Positions 23,881 to 36,400 of a stretch of 64,000 nucleotides of DNA are shown here, one piece after another (the stretch's first letter is position 1; each line of letters starts with the position of its first letter). The stretch is from Echinometra lucunter. Taxonomy: Eukaryota; Echinodermata; Echinoidea; Camarodonta; Echinometridae. The stretch is from NCBI GenBank assembly GCA_029962745.1, contig CM057153.1:15044525-15108524 (forward strand), in the 5' to 3' direction. The notes under the pieces are model-generated. The model searched no databases and was not told the DNA's origin. It saw only the letters and a program-made list of their open reading frames with translations. A program made the position numbers and the translations under genes.

Positions 23881-24931
23881 ACAGACTTAGATTTCACCAT
23901 GAACTACAAAATTAGTTTTTGCTTGATAACAAGGCCGAAAATATCATTTCATAATATCCAGTATTCAACCAAGGCGTCTGACGATTTGATCATTGTAAGA
24001 TTTATGGATCGCTAAGGAAATAGAAATAGAAAACTGAAGCAATTATTTTCGCAAAGAAGTGATATTTTGCCTAATCATCTAAATGCGTAAAGGCCCTAAT
24101 TTAAATTCACAATGATTACTACAATTATGCATCGTTTTCATAACAAATATTGTATTTACATCTGTATTATTCAAGTTGTGATTGAAAACTTTAGAGGAGA
24201 AAGTTTTATACTTAGTTTTTTTATCTAGCAGTTTCTAGAAAATTGCATCGCTTTGAACAATCGTATCGAGGCTTATGGAATGAAATCTCTTGATAGTCGG
24301 GGTTTTTTCTCTCTACATCCATATTTTCAGCTTAATCGGCGACTAATCAGTCCCTCAATGCAATAGGATGCTGCCCATGAATTTGTAACAAAGCAATACA
24401 TGTGTATATAGAGAAGAATTACTTCATTTATATTTATATGTCAGTGCACTGTACAACTATTACAACACGACTCGTATACTGCGTTTCGAAAAATCAACAT
24501 GAGGCAGTCTAAATAGCCTTGTCCGTCACTTATTGAGTTATGCAAGAATAACAGAGATGTGTTACGTATATTCCAATGACAGGGTACTGAAATTGCCCTT
24601 CAGTTGAAATATCGAAAGTCTTTGCGATTGTGATTACAAGACAATGTCAGGTATAACGTGCGCCATGGAACCGTGCGTCAGTGGGTATGGTGACATGAAG
24701 TGAGTACCATGGTCAAGCAATGCATCTGATTAATTTCTCGGTAGATCCAGTATCTATTGCTACAATCTGAAGTTCTTTTGTTAGATAAAGATTAATTTCT
24801 GAGTTAGTCGCTTCCCTTTAAAATATACTTGATATTCAAAAATATCCTTTCTTACTAGTTCACAAGATTATATAAAGAATACTACCTCCTGGCAAACTTG
24901 CACGTGTAATGACATCAAACCTAAATTCTCT
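23881..24931 (+). other. Presumed TRPC 3' UTR and flank
   Basis: Unique-looking AT-rich sequence right after the stop. I could not fix a convincing AATAAA poly(A) signal. Confidence 0.45.
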
Positions 24932-25312
24932 GCACACTAAGAAAAATGGTTCAGTTTTGCACCCTTCAAATGAAACACTGGGAGCTCCTTTATGGATGCG
25001 ACTTTGCACCCTAAGAAGCATTTTGCACCTCTAAGGGTGCAGTAAGCTACATTTTGCACCCTTAAGGGTGCAGAGTTGTGCCCTTTAGGAAAGGTGCAAA
25101 TTTGCACCTTTTTGAATGCAAAGATTTCTGCACCCTTAAAGGTGCAAAATTGCACCTTTAAGGGTGCAGACAGGCATTTCCAGGTGTAAACAAGTATAAA
25201 AGGGTGCATCTTTGCACCTTTTTTCATGTAGTGTGCAAGATTGCACCGAAAAGGGGTGCTGCCAGTGTTGCATTTAGGGTGCAAAACTGAACCTTTTTTC
25301 TTCGTGTGTGTG
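24932..25312. mobile_element. Foldback element made of GCACCTTTAAGGGTGCA repeats
   Basis: The ends read, left and right inverted, AAAAATGGTTCAGTTTTGCA and AAAAAAGGTTCAGTTTTGCA. The inside repeats GCACCcTTAAGGGTGC in both orientations about ten times. No coding content. Confidence 0.8.
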
Positions 25313-25314
25313 GA

Positions 25315-26230
25315 CATATTCATTAGCACCGAAAGGTCTACGATCTTTGTCATTTTCACGATGTTGAGGACGAGTATAGCACAAGCTCTGAAGCTTTATA
25401 GCTGGCCTTATTCATTTGCATTGATTTCATCTGGTATCAATTAATCTGACATCTGTATTTGCTACTATTTTCTTTCATTTTGCATGTATACACTAAAACA
25501 AAATAATCATATCAAACTTTTTGGATGACGAAGGAATTGGTAGGCTATCAAAGGCAAATTCACAAACATATCACATCAAACGGAAGGGTCAACAAAATCA
25601 ATGCAAGCTTGATAGAATGACCATCACGTGCTGAACACAGTTGCTCTTGTTGTATTGTTCATTATAGTTTGTTTTTAAGATGAAATAGCCTGGGTGCGAA
25701 TGTATAAATCTGATTTCATGTTGAAAATAGTCATGAGCACAGAAAGGTTCTACTATCTTCATCATTTTCAAGTATTGCACCAGCTGTATAAAGCTATAGC
25801 TTGCATTATCATATGAACTGATTTCATCTGGTATCAGTCTGATTTCTGTATTTGCGTGTGATACTCTGTTCTTATTTTGCATGCATACACTATTTGACGA
25901 ATCAATCTTTACAAACTAGATGATACAGTAATTGATTGGCTGTCAAAGGCAAATACACAATCATAATAACGTATTACATCAAACTCTGTTCTTTTGCATG
26001 TTTACAATATTTGAAACAAAAAATACTATTTTGTTTCAGATGAAAAAAGGATAGATTGGCTGTCATCGAAGGCGAATACACATAACAATAACGTTAACAT
26101 GTTGCATCAAGCAGAATGTTCAACCAAGATTACTGTAAGCTTGACAGAATTACCATATTACGTGTTGAACAGTTGTTATTGCTCATAATTTCGTGTTGAA
26201 GATGAAAAAGGGGGCGAGTGTATCAATCGG
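25315..26230 (+). repeat. Diverged tandem duplication, unit about 400 bp
   Basis: AGCACCGAAAGGTCTACGAT near 25325 recurs as AGCACAGAAAGGTTCTACTA near 25736. GGCTATCAAAGGCAAAT near 25544 recurs near 25938 and, shortened, near 26058. That gives about two and a half copies, the last with an internal deletion. It lies 1.4 kb beyond the TRPC stop. No ORF is preserved. Confidence 0.7.
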
Positions 26231-26263
26231 ATAATCATGTTGAGGAAGGAAAAGTGACTCCCC

Positions 26264-26326
26264 CCCCCCCCCCCTCTCTCACCCTCCTTCCCCCCCCCCT
26301 CTTTCTCTCTCTCTCTCTCTCTCTCT
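26264..26326. repeat. Poly-C and (CT)n simple repeat
   Basis: C tracts followed by about twelve CT units. Confidence 0.9.
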
Positions 26327-28149
26327 AATGATATATTTCCGAGTTGTATTTTAATCCTTGCAGGCAGTTTTAGAGAGTCAGCTCACAAGAAAAAAAAATG
26401 CATTGTTCATCTTGCCTGTTGTGTACTTTATTTTCAAGTTTATTTCAAGAAATGTATTTTTTTTCGCTAAATAAGGTAAAGATAATACCTGTAATGTGTT
26501 GCATATCAAAGTTGATGTACGTTATAATCTGGAAACACAAACCAGCAGAACTGGCTGAACGTAAAATGTATTCAAACTCTTTTATATTTAAACCCCTTAT
26601 TGCAAATAATCCTTCATCACAATATGAAGATATGGATGTGTACAGATGTAATGTACATTTACGTGATACTAGTGGACGATCAAATGACCAATAAATGGAA
26701 AATATTTTAAGCTTCAGAATTGTCCTGTTGAAAATATTCTTTTATCGAGTTTATTTCCTATTAAAGAAGGCTGGCTTTAAGGACAGTGAATAATAAAATC
26801 GATTAGGGATCTGAACACTGCCATCATGTGCCATGTCTTCTGTCAAAATATCACATGTTCAGATTTTTCGCAAGGCTGAATGGTTGACTGTGGCTGTGGG
26901 TTTGGTTTTGGTCTTTGGTTTTGGTTGTTGATATAACAGAAACCTCATAGCAGCTGTAAAAATTCCTCCTAAGTTATAGGGATATCAAATTATTAAACCA
27001 CAGAATGGGAGGGCAGTATTTTAAACTTCTGTAAAACTTCTTGAAACAACCTGCATATAAGATATGGAGGTGCTTAATTGACATATGAAACAAGCTGTTC
27101 GATCAAAAATTTACTTCTCTCCATAACAGATTAACAAATATGCGGTTAGGAAAGGGAAGAACAAAATCACATACAAAACATACAAACACAATCATACACT
27201 AATACAGGCTTCATGACAACAATACTATCAATACTCAAACAGCACCTTGATGAAATGCATACAACAAAGTCTTACTTTCTTCATTCAAATATTTATTAGT
27301 TAAACTTTTTGATAATTCTTTCAGACCGATGAAAGTGGTGGAGTAATTATCACACATTCCCGTGCATACAATCCTACACTTTCCACGCCTGGTCCACATT
27401 GCAACACATTTTCATAATTTTTCCTCTGAAATTGTGTGCATGTAATTTTCTGAGATTTAATTCAATTATCGGTAACAAAAGCGATGTAGTACAAATGGGT
27501 CATCTGTTACATGGTCAAATTACATTTCATGTCACACATTTTCTCCAGAATTGGACAAATCTTCAAAAGGAAAACGGCTTTCTACAGGTATGCATTAATG
27601 CCATACATTGCTTATTTTCATTTGTTATTATTTGCACTAATTAATCAACAAAAATCAATCACAAAACAGAGAAAACAAATACTGAACAAACAATTATAAT
27701 AACTTGATAAAATACAACACAGAGGTGCCAAAATATGGCAAGGCTTGTCCAGTATAAGTCCACAAAACCTGCACATCAACGGCCACAATAGTTCATTGTT
27801 TGTTGGAAATAGCAATAAATATGCCCCGTTTATAAACTGAAGTGACTAGTTCAAATTGATCACCATTTGAAATCCATCATAGCCCCTATCTTTGTAGTAC
27901 AGAGTTGCAACCATAGGTTACAACCAATTTCAAGTTGTGATCCATTCCGATCAACCTCAACTTTCTGCAAGACGTAGCCCTCTTCTGCATATATAATGAA
28001 TTGAATAAAAAAAAAATATTATTACACATAATGCAGGAAGGCCTTTATAAATGGGTCATGAGGTCCACATAGAAATCTGCATTAATCACATTTCGAAAAG
28101 TTTTCTGGGAGAGGCAGGACCCCTAAACACACCCTCTTTGTAAAAATAC

Positions 28150-28566
28150 CTCTAGAGTAAAGTCCCCAGTTTGCCGCGATACGAAAAATGGAAATATTTC
28201 ACAGAATTCAGGAAGAACATGGGAATTTCATGGAAAACGGATTTTTCAGGCCAAAAGAATTTGAATTATGAAAAATACAATGAAAATCATGAAAAACAAA
28301 GCAAAATCCAATAAAACAAAACCGTGCATCAGAGCAGCAGCGGTAAAACGGGATCAAACCTGTTGTTTAAAGGTGTTTAACGTGTGTTTGCCAAGCTTTA
28401 TCTCAATTATCTGCATATTTCAGAGCGAGTATATTAGGGTAACTTACATTTTTCTAAGATTTTTACTATTTACAATAATTTGCTTTATCATATGTTTAGT
28501 ACATGTCACTGAAGAACACCGAATTTGCATTTTAGAAAACGGAAAACTGGGGACTTTACTCTAGAG
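28150..28566. mobile_element. MITE with CTCTAGAGTAAAGTCCCCAG ends
   Basis: The first 23 bases are repeated inverted and perfectly at the right end. CTAG could be a 4-bp target duplication, with AGTAAAGTCCCCAG as the true end, but the symmetry of the sequence prevents a decision. About 417 bp, AT-rich inside. Confidence 0.8.
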
Positions 28567-29061
28567 TTGCAAGTGCCTATTTGAGTAAGGTCATCACTAC
28601 ATTTGTAAAAATTAAACAAACTAACAACAGAAGTAATGACGAGGCACTCAAGATTTTGCAAGAGAGGAGAAAGAATAAAAGCTTTAAGACACTGCTTCAT
28701 AATCATAACTTAGATGTTTAATCATTTTTTTCTTTAAACTCATAATTCTATAAGTATCCATTAGCAAATATTGATATCTTAAGATTTGAAAAACTATATC
28801 ATTTTTAAAACAATCTGACATTAACATCTATCAAAAAGAGGAGCAAACTACTTTGATTCTTAAATCAATTGTTAATATATCTTGCATAAAAGAAGACAAA
28901 AAGTAAATTGCTACTGCTATTACACTAATAACTCTACAAAGAAAATCGCAAGAGGTAAAGGTATAGTAAAAGAACTCATAGGTGTTACTTATGATATAGG
29001 GCAAATCCAAGCTATTTTGTTCCACATGCTAACAATCACATTCTGGTATCACATCTGACCA

Positions 29062-29392
29062 GGGGAGTGTTTCATAAAGCTGTTCGTAAAGTTACAAATG
29101 ACTTTACAAACGACTTGAATATGGCAGGCCAAATGGGATTCTCAGTCATTACAAATCGCATCAATTGCAAGTGAAATAAGCAGATCTAGATTAACATTTC
29201 TAGTGTTTAGAAACATTTTTATTGCAAAGTATATTTTTTGCCAAAATTTAATTGAGATTACGGGAAATGCAGTCACTCTTTGTTAAACCTTCAGGAAAAA
29301 TCTTGGGCATCCCATTTGGCACTTCATATTCCAATCGTTTGTACAGTCATGCGTAACTTTACAAACAGCTTCAAGAAATAACCCCCCCCCCC
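29062..29392. mobile_element. MITE, GGGGAGTGTTTCAT type
   Basis: The left AAGCTGTTCGTAAAGTTAC and the right inverted GAAGCTGTTTGTAAAGTTAC form imperfect inverted ends. The outer GGGGAGYGTTTCAT is shared with the elements at 30210 and 36219. Confidence 0.7.
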
Positions 29393-30209
29393 CCATATCT
29401 GATAATTGTCTTCATTTCATTAAAGGCATCGGCTAACATTGTTACAATTTTTTTTAAATCTTATTTTACTACCAGTCTGAAAGTTTCGAAGTATAATATC
29501 CACAGGAAGTATGTTTAAATATTAGAAATGTGAACCAATGTTTGAAAAATATATAACGGTCGGTTGCACAGACTTGACGTAAGGAGTGCACATGCGCATA
29601 TGGCTCACCGAACCGTACTGTACGTATTGGTGTATCACGCGAAGGGAGGCAGATAACGTTTTTTTTTAACTCGAGCAAATCATTTATTGTCTCTGAGACC
29701 AAAAATAATAAAATTGCGGTTTGCGTCTTAGTAACAGTTTTTCATTCCAAACCATGGTTAGTTTCAGGGTATTTGACTACAAATACAAGTAATCATACAC
29801 GTTTTATCTCAGTTTGAGAATTCTTTAAATGGGCTGCTCACAAAGTTAGCCAATGCCTTTAACCCTTTACAGGCCACACAAAGGATTTCCCTGCGCCACA
29901 TGGTATTTCTCATGTGAGAGATCTACTAAGAGCATAGTGAATCTACATGATGTATACACGGTGTCTAGAGGGCTACTTTGTGGCTAATAAAACCAGGAAA
30001 AGGCTATTTTGCACAGCTTTTGTGTTGAACAGAGCAATCCTTCTGCCACTCTTTTCGTACTATAATTAGTGTGCCGACTGGCAAGTGTGCCAAATGAGCA
30101 AGTGCACCAATCGTCATTTTTGCCAAATGAAAGTTTGATAGCTCTACAAAAGTTTTGATCAGCTGAACTAGTAAGTGCAATGAAAACTATGAGGTGTTTA
30201 TGTTCAGCT

Positions 30210-30345
30210 GGGGAGCGTTTCATCAAATGTCTTGTCAGTGATTTTTACCGACAACTGTTATAAGCTACTGAAATCCTTGCAGCTGATTGGCTGAGAGCAA
30301 ATTTGTCAGTAAAAATCACTGACAAGACACTTGATGGAAAGCCCT
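30210..30345. mobile_element. MITE, GGGAGCGTTTCAT type, 136 bp
   Basis: Left GGGGAGCGTTTCATCAAATG. The inner arms TTGTCAGTGATTTTTACCGAC and, inverted, TTGTCAGTGATTTTTACTG flank a short loop. Same family as 36219-36354. Confidence 0.8.
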
Positions 30346-33302
30346 CAAGGACTCCACAGTACTTGGTAACATATTGGAAACTTAATTACAAAAAAATGTT
30401 GGACTCGTCCTAAAATTATCAAAAATATGAATGACAGTTATATAATAGCTTTGAACAATCCTTGTGGTGCACATTTTTATTTGTTTGTGGGATGGAAGAA
30501 AGGAGATAAGAACAGGAGAAATATATTAAGGGTGGGCAAAAATTTGCATATAGCTGACAAATGAAGAGGAGGAACTCCTCACATTTCCAAGGCTTCCAAC
30601 AAATGGAATTCATATGATACCCATCATCTTCAATAACAATGAATTCAGTTATGTGTTACATCCACGATGCTTATTGATGGAAATACCGATGGAAGGATGT
30701 TTCCTCTTCATTTGTGAGCTAAATTTGAATTAAAAAAGTAACTAGCCTAAGAATATTACCCTCTCCAGTTAGATAATCTCTATTTTGACACACACTGCAC
30801 AGCAGCAGCAAGCACACAAACTTTAGGGAGAATCCATACTGAGAGTATAAATAGATAATGCCTCACGCACACTTCCTGTAAGTTGTCAAGGAACTAATCT
30901 GGGCCCCATCTTGTAAACAGTTACAATTAAATTGATCAAATTGAAATCACTAACAAGAAATATAAATTTGTAACTTTCCGATTACTTTATTGCAAGACTA
31001 GCCACAATGATGATTCACAACATGTGTATGGCGCGATATATGTTTCAAAAACATTAAAGGTGCAGACTCCTCCAATAAAGTTAGCATTTAAATGTCTGAT
31101 GAAAGGTGTGAGTCTCGAGTGAAGCTTTGTAGTGATCAACGCTGCCAATTTTGTGGAGAAATGATGGGAGTTCCCCAGGGAAAGAGCAACAGAGGGAAAA
31201 GCCATCCATCAGGATCAGTTGCAGCTCCTTGAAGAATAGGGTCCAAGTCTTAATTTTTTTTTTTTAATTGATGTAATGAACAAGACAGAAAAATCCTTTG
31301 AGCTTACCGTTTTAATATCACTATCTTTTCCTTTTTCCCCCTCTCCTCAGCACCATTTTTCATTAAAACTTAAAAACAGAATGCATGAAAACTGCAGAGT
31401 CATTGAAAATCGAAAGAAGGCAAGATAATGTAATGGCTGTTTGAGCAGGTTAAGTTCTGGTAAATATAAAAACTGTAAGAAAAAAAGTGAGCTTTCTAAT
31501 TGCTCTTACTCTCCAGTGGAAGCATAGTTAACAGTAGCAAATATTTTACGAAAGGGTCATTTCTAAATTCCCTCTCATTTCACATTGACTCAACATTGGT
31601 TTGTGCTGAATGCTGTATGTGTCAAGTAAATGCATATACATGTATATAACCTAAATCTGTGAACAGTGGGGGGGGGGGGTGGTTCCTGTGAATGTTTTTT
31701 GTTAAAATACACAATTCTTCTCAAGTTCTCATAGACCTTTCCAAATGATTTCCATTTTTATTTCCATTTGTAGTCTCATGATCAGTACCCTACTTCTTCT
31801 TAAAGACAACTCTGCACTGTGTGACAAGAGCTGAAGTGTATGCTACACACTGTACCTCTAAATAGCCCTAGAATTCATGTTTTGCAGAATATCACCTTTG
31901 ATATTTTCCAAATTAGTTCCTTATATCTCTTCATTTATATCTACATGTATCATGAAAAAACTTGAATATAGAAATTTTGAAACATGTACATGTTGGAAAA
32001 ATCCATACAATTTAAGACGAATCAGCTCTGTAGGCTAATTCAGCAGCAATTTCGTGACAAGACCAAGTTGGCCCTAATGCCAAGCTCACCCTGAATTCCT
32101 CTTTATCTATGACTAGTTCCCTTTGTATGTTATTAGTGCACAGGAAAGAATCTAAAGATTTTGATCATAGTTACAGAACTAATAATATAATCTACATTCA
32201 TTAAGCCTAAAGATCATACATAAGGAAGACCTTGGAACACTTTCCAAATGTACTCTTATCAAAATGTACTTTTCCCTTTCTCAAAGGCTAATCGGGAACT
32301 ATATTGCAATTACCTGTAACATGTGACAATATTTTTACACCATTAAGTATAAATATGTAGGGCAAACATCAGGCAAGCTTTAGATCATCACTGGGGAATC
32401 ACTAGCAGGCACATGCATAAAACTGGAATACAGTCTTTGATTAGCATACTGAAACATATGAGTAATGATGCACAAGGTTTAAGAGTGTCCAAATAGTGAT
32501 TTTTCAGATACATCCACATCATACAAGCATGGTATTCACACAAGCAAAAGGATTTAAAATCTTTGATAAGTTAGACTGTTTCATCAGCACTGCTGCTTAT
32601 GCAATATTCTTTACCAACATGTGTCCTTTTTTCTGCTTGCATTTAAAACTCAAGGATATTGCTCTTGTAATATCTGTAATAAGTCCATTACAGTCCAAAC
32701 CCAGGGCCCTGTCTTCTTGAGAGTTGGGATTGATCTGAATCAATCACAGCTCTTTATATTAAATGAGGCTCTAGATCTCACTGTCCGTGTCCACATCTAC
32801 TTTTGTACTTAGAAAGCAAAAATTCTTTTCAATTCTTTTCAAAATTTCTTTGTCCTGACATTCCCTCCAACACCCCATTTTCACCAAAAGACTTTCCCAA
32901 ACACTAAAATCAAACAAAATTCCATCCATCTCTTCTCACTTCTAAAAACTAGCATACGGTACTTTCAGAAAATGAACATGAATTGTTTTCTGCAATGCTT
33001 GCACACATACTAGGCACAAAGAGTAAACAAGTACTTGGAAATAGCACTGTGATGCAATACCACAGAAAATAAGCAACCCCAGCCTTCTAATGCAAACTCT
33101 CACGAGCTTCACCAGTTGCAGTGATAGTTCAATCCTTTCCAATGCCCAATAGAAACGGACAAGCCCCATAACTTTTGACTGCTTTAATATCTCTGATGCA
33201 CACAGCTTCCTGGCTTCATGTCGCCGTCATAGTCCAGTCCATTTCTACATACCAATCTTCCAACACAGAGGGCTCACTCCAACATAAAATGCCAAATTGC
33301 TA

Positions 33303-33482
33303 CTAATCACTGATGTCCTGTACGTACAGCATCTCACGCTGGCTCAATCCTGCATCACCTATAGAGGGCACTGTCTCATTTTCCTCGGTAGGTAAACACT
33401 GAAGTATACGACGAGGATAGTTCGTCTGCAGCTGGAATTCATCTGGCACATCATCTTGGACGAATACGTAATCATAAAGAAC
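33303..33482 (-). CDS. FAF2: FAF2 exon 10: second half of UBX domain, stop codon
   Basis: Residues 391-449 and TAG. It opens VLYDYVFVQDDVPDEFQLQT. The p97-binding loop reads Y-P-R at 412-414 instead of the usual F-P-R. The protein ends AGLSQREMLYVQDISD, close to other FAF2 C termini. The acceptor is AATACCAG|GTTCTT. Confidence 0.96.
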   Translation of the reverse strand, partial: VLYDYVFVQDDVPDEFQLQTNYPRRILQCLPTEENETVPSIGDAGLSQREMLYVQDISD

Positions 33483-36400
33483 CTGGTATTCCAAGGGGAT
33501 AAAACCAAATCAAAACAAAACAATCAGACATGCATACCATGTTATATCTATTCATATGTTGCATTACAAATATATGAGGTGCTTTAGAAATAAAAACTTA
33601 CTCTCTTCAATTGAAATACAATCTTTAACTTGGATAATAATAGTGTCTTCAATTACTTGTGGCAAAAAAATAATAATATAAAGGAGGAGAGTGATTCATC
33701 TATGGGAAGTTTCCAGATATCCCCCCCCCCAAAAAAAAAAAATGTAGGAGAGCAAATGTAAAAAATTTAGGGAAATCAAATCTCATTTTCACAAGAAAAC
33801 AAATCATTTCATGCTCCATTCTTCACAGACATTCATTCATTAGTTGGTTCTTACTAAAACCAACATTACTCTTATCCATGTTACCTCTCCTAGAGGTTGT
33901 TGTGCTTCAGTGGATCAGTATCTCTGAACTGAGCATATAACATGAGGTCCTTGGTTCAAATCCTGTCATGGCCTTTCATAAATTTAAGAATGCGGATAAT
34001 AGGATAATTTGGGCGTAAAATTCCAGAGGGAGCATCTGATACTGCTATTATCCACATTTAATCTGATGCTGGTATCATCCGCATAATAGCAGCATCAGAA
34101 TTATCCGAATTTGTGAATGCAATTGCAAAATAATGCAGATTATTTCCATGGTGTGGTCGAAAGTTCAGCAATTTCCCTGCAGCGCAAGCCCATAACACAC
34201 ATGTGGACATGCATCATGCATCACTGGGGGGTGTGCAGTTACCATGACAAAGTCCTCCTTTTCAAGGATTTTTTTGTTGTTTGTTAATAATGCGGATTAT
34301 TTTCGGAGTTTGTGAACGCAATTTTTATTAAATGATCCGCATTTTTATAATGTGGATAACAGGAAGAAGATTTTGCGAAAGGGATATAAATCCAACTAGA
34401 TGAATCCTCAACCGCGCGCGGTCGAAATTTATGCCTCCGCAATTGCCAGATCGGAAATATATGGCACATTTATGTTGATTTTTTTATTTTCATGTATAAA
34501 ATGACATCTTTGACCTTGTGACCCCCAAATCTAATGAGACAATTATGAGACTTCCATATGCATACATGAGCCAAGTTTGGAGATGAACCGACACAGCGTC
34601 GTTAAGTTATTGCAAGAACAAGCAATTTTCATGTATATAATGACCTCTATGACCTTTGACCTTTTACCTTGAGACCCAAAAATCTAATCACATCATTGTC
34701 CCTCCCATATGCATACATGTGCCAAGTATGAAGCTGCTCCGTCAAATGGTTGTTGAGTTATAGCGAGAATGGACCATTTCTATGTACATAATGAACTCTA
34801 TACCTTTGACCTTTGACCTTGAGACCCCATAATCTAATTAGATCATTGTCCTTCCCATATGCATACATGAATCAAGTTTGAAGTTGATCCATCAAATGGT
34901 TGTTGAGTTATCGTGAGAACGAACCATTTCTGTGTACATAATGACCTCAATGACCTTTGACCTTTGACATTGAGACCTCAAAATCTAATCAGATCATTGT
35001 CCCTCCCATATGCATACATGAGCCAAGTTTGAAGCCAATCTGTCAAATGGTTCTTAAGTTATCACGAGAACAAGCCATTTTTATGTGTATTATTACCTCT
35101 ATGACCTTTGCCCTTTGACCTTGAGACCCCAAAATCTAATTAGATCACTGTCCTTCCCATATGCATATATGAATCAAGTTTGAGGTTGATCGGTCAAATG
35201 GTTGTTGAGTTATGGTGAAAACGAACCATTTCTATGTACATAATGACCTCTGACCATTGACCTTTCACCTTGTGACCCCCAAATCTTTTCAGATCATTGT
35301 CCCTTCCATGTGCATACATGAGCCAAGTTTGAAGCCAATCTGTCAAATGGTTCTTAAGTTATCACGAGAACGAGCCATTTTTATGTGTATTATTACCTCT
35401 ATGTCCTTGACCTTTGACCTCGACACTCCAAAATCTAATCAGATCATTGTCCCTCCCATATGCATACACGAGCCAAGTTTGAAGTTGATCCGTCAAACGG
35501 TTCTTAAGTTATCACAAGAACGAAAAAAAGGGACAGACGGACGGATGGATGGACGGATGGCCCGAAAACATAATGCCTCTGGCAACCACCTACGGTGGGC
35601 GGAGGCATAAAAACTTGACTCAGGTGCAGTAAGTGGGTACCTGGTAGGATTTATTCTTTGAATGCATTGCAAGCTACTTTTGCCAGAGCTACAGCCAGGG
35701 TAACAATGTCCAAAGTTTATAATGTGATAGGCACTATACAAGTACAGAATATCATTAATATGAATAATGCAACAGTGTTATCGATATCATGGCAATAACG
35801 GGTGCTTATGGGCCCCTTCAAATGATCGGAAAGAGGCGGGGCCTTATGCCATTCGCATAATGATATCTACACATGCTGCTTTTCATCTAGTCAATTTATT
35901 ATATGTCTATGGATGTTACATACCTCTAATGAACATGTCTTGAGGAAGCTCCTTTCAAGCCGCTTCCCATTAGGAAGTTTGAAGAGAATCTTAACAGCAT
36001 CAGGGTTACTAGCCTCTGGTTCATCGGGAAGAAGGGCAGCTTTCTCAATCCGCAACCTTGCTCTCTCCTACATCATAAAATACCATAAATGTCAAGATCA
36101 CATAAGAAGCTTGAATCAAGAAATCTCTGTAGCCTTCCATGCTGAGTTAGCATTCAAGATTGAAGGTTATGATAACACCTTGTAGCAGCTTTGAGCCCAT
36201 TGCACGATATGAAATCTAGGGAGCATTTCATGAAGAGTTTCGTCAGTGATTTTCACTGACTAATTTGCTTTCAGCCAATAAGATGCAAGGATTTTCAGTA
36301 GCTTATAACCTTTGTCAGTGATTTTCACCGACAAAACTCTGCATGAAACGCTCCACACAATCTCGCTCCAGTAACACGAAGATTTGCAATCAATCGCAAA

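Larger units (their letters stand above)
26330..33302 (-). other. Intergenic sequence and presumed FAF2 3' UTR
   Basis: Uniformly AT-rich, low in repeats apart from the three MITEs listed (28150, 29062, 30210). The part nearest 33302 (about 31400-33302) is the least repetitive and is the likely FAF2 3' UTR. The transcript end cannot be placed. Confidence 0.45.

Noticed and set aside
34500..35560. A CRISPR-like array
   Set aside because: Units of about 150 bp diverge along their whole length, there are no short identical repeats with unique spacers, and the host is a eukaryote.
35257..35610. 117-codon frame with repeated internal peptides
   Set aside because: It is translation of the tandem array in a FAF2 intron; the repeats are at the DNA level.
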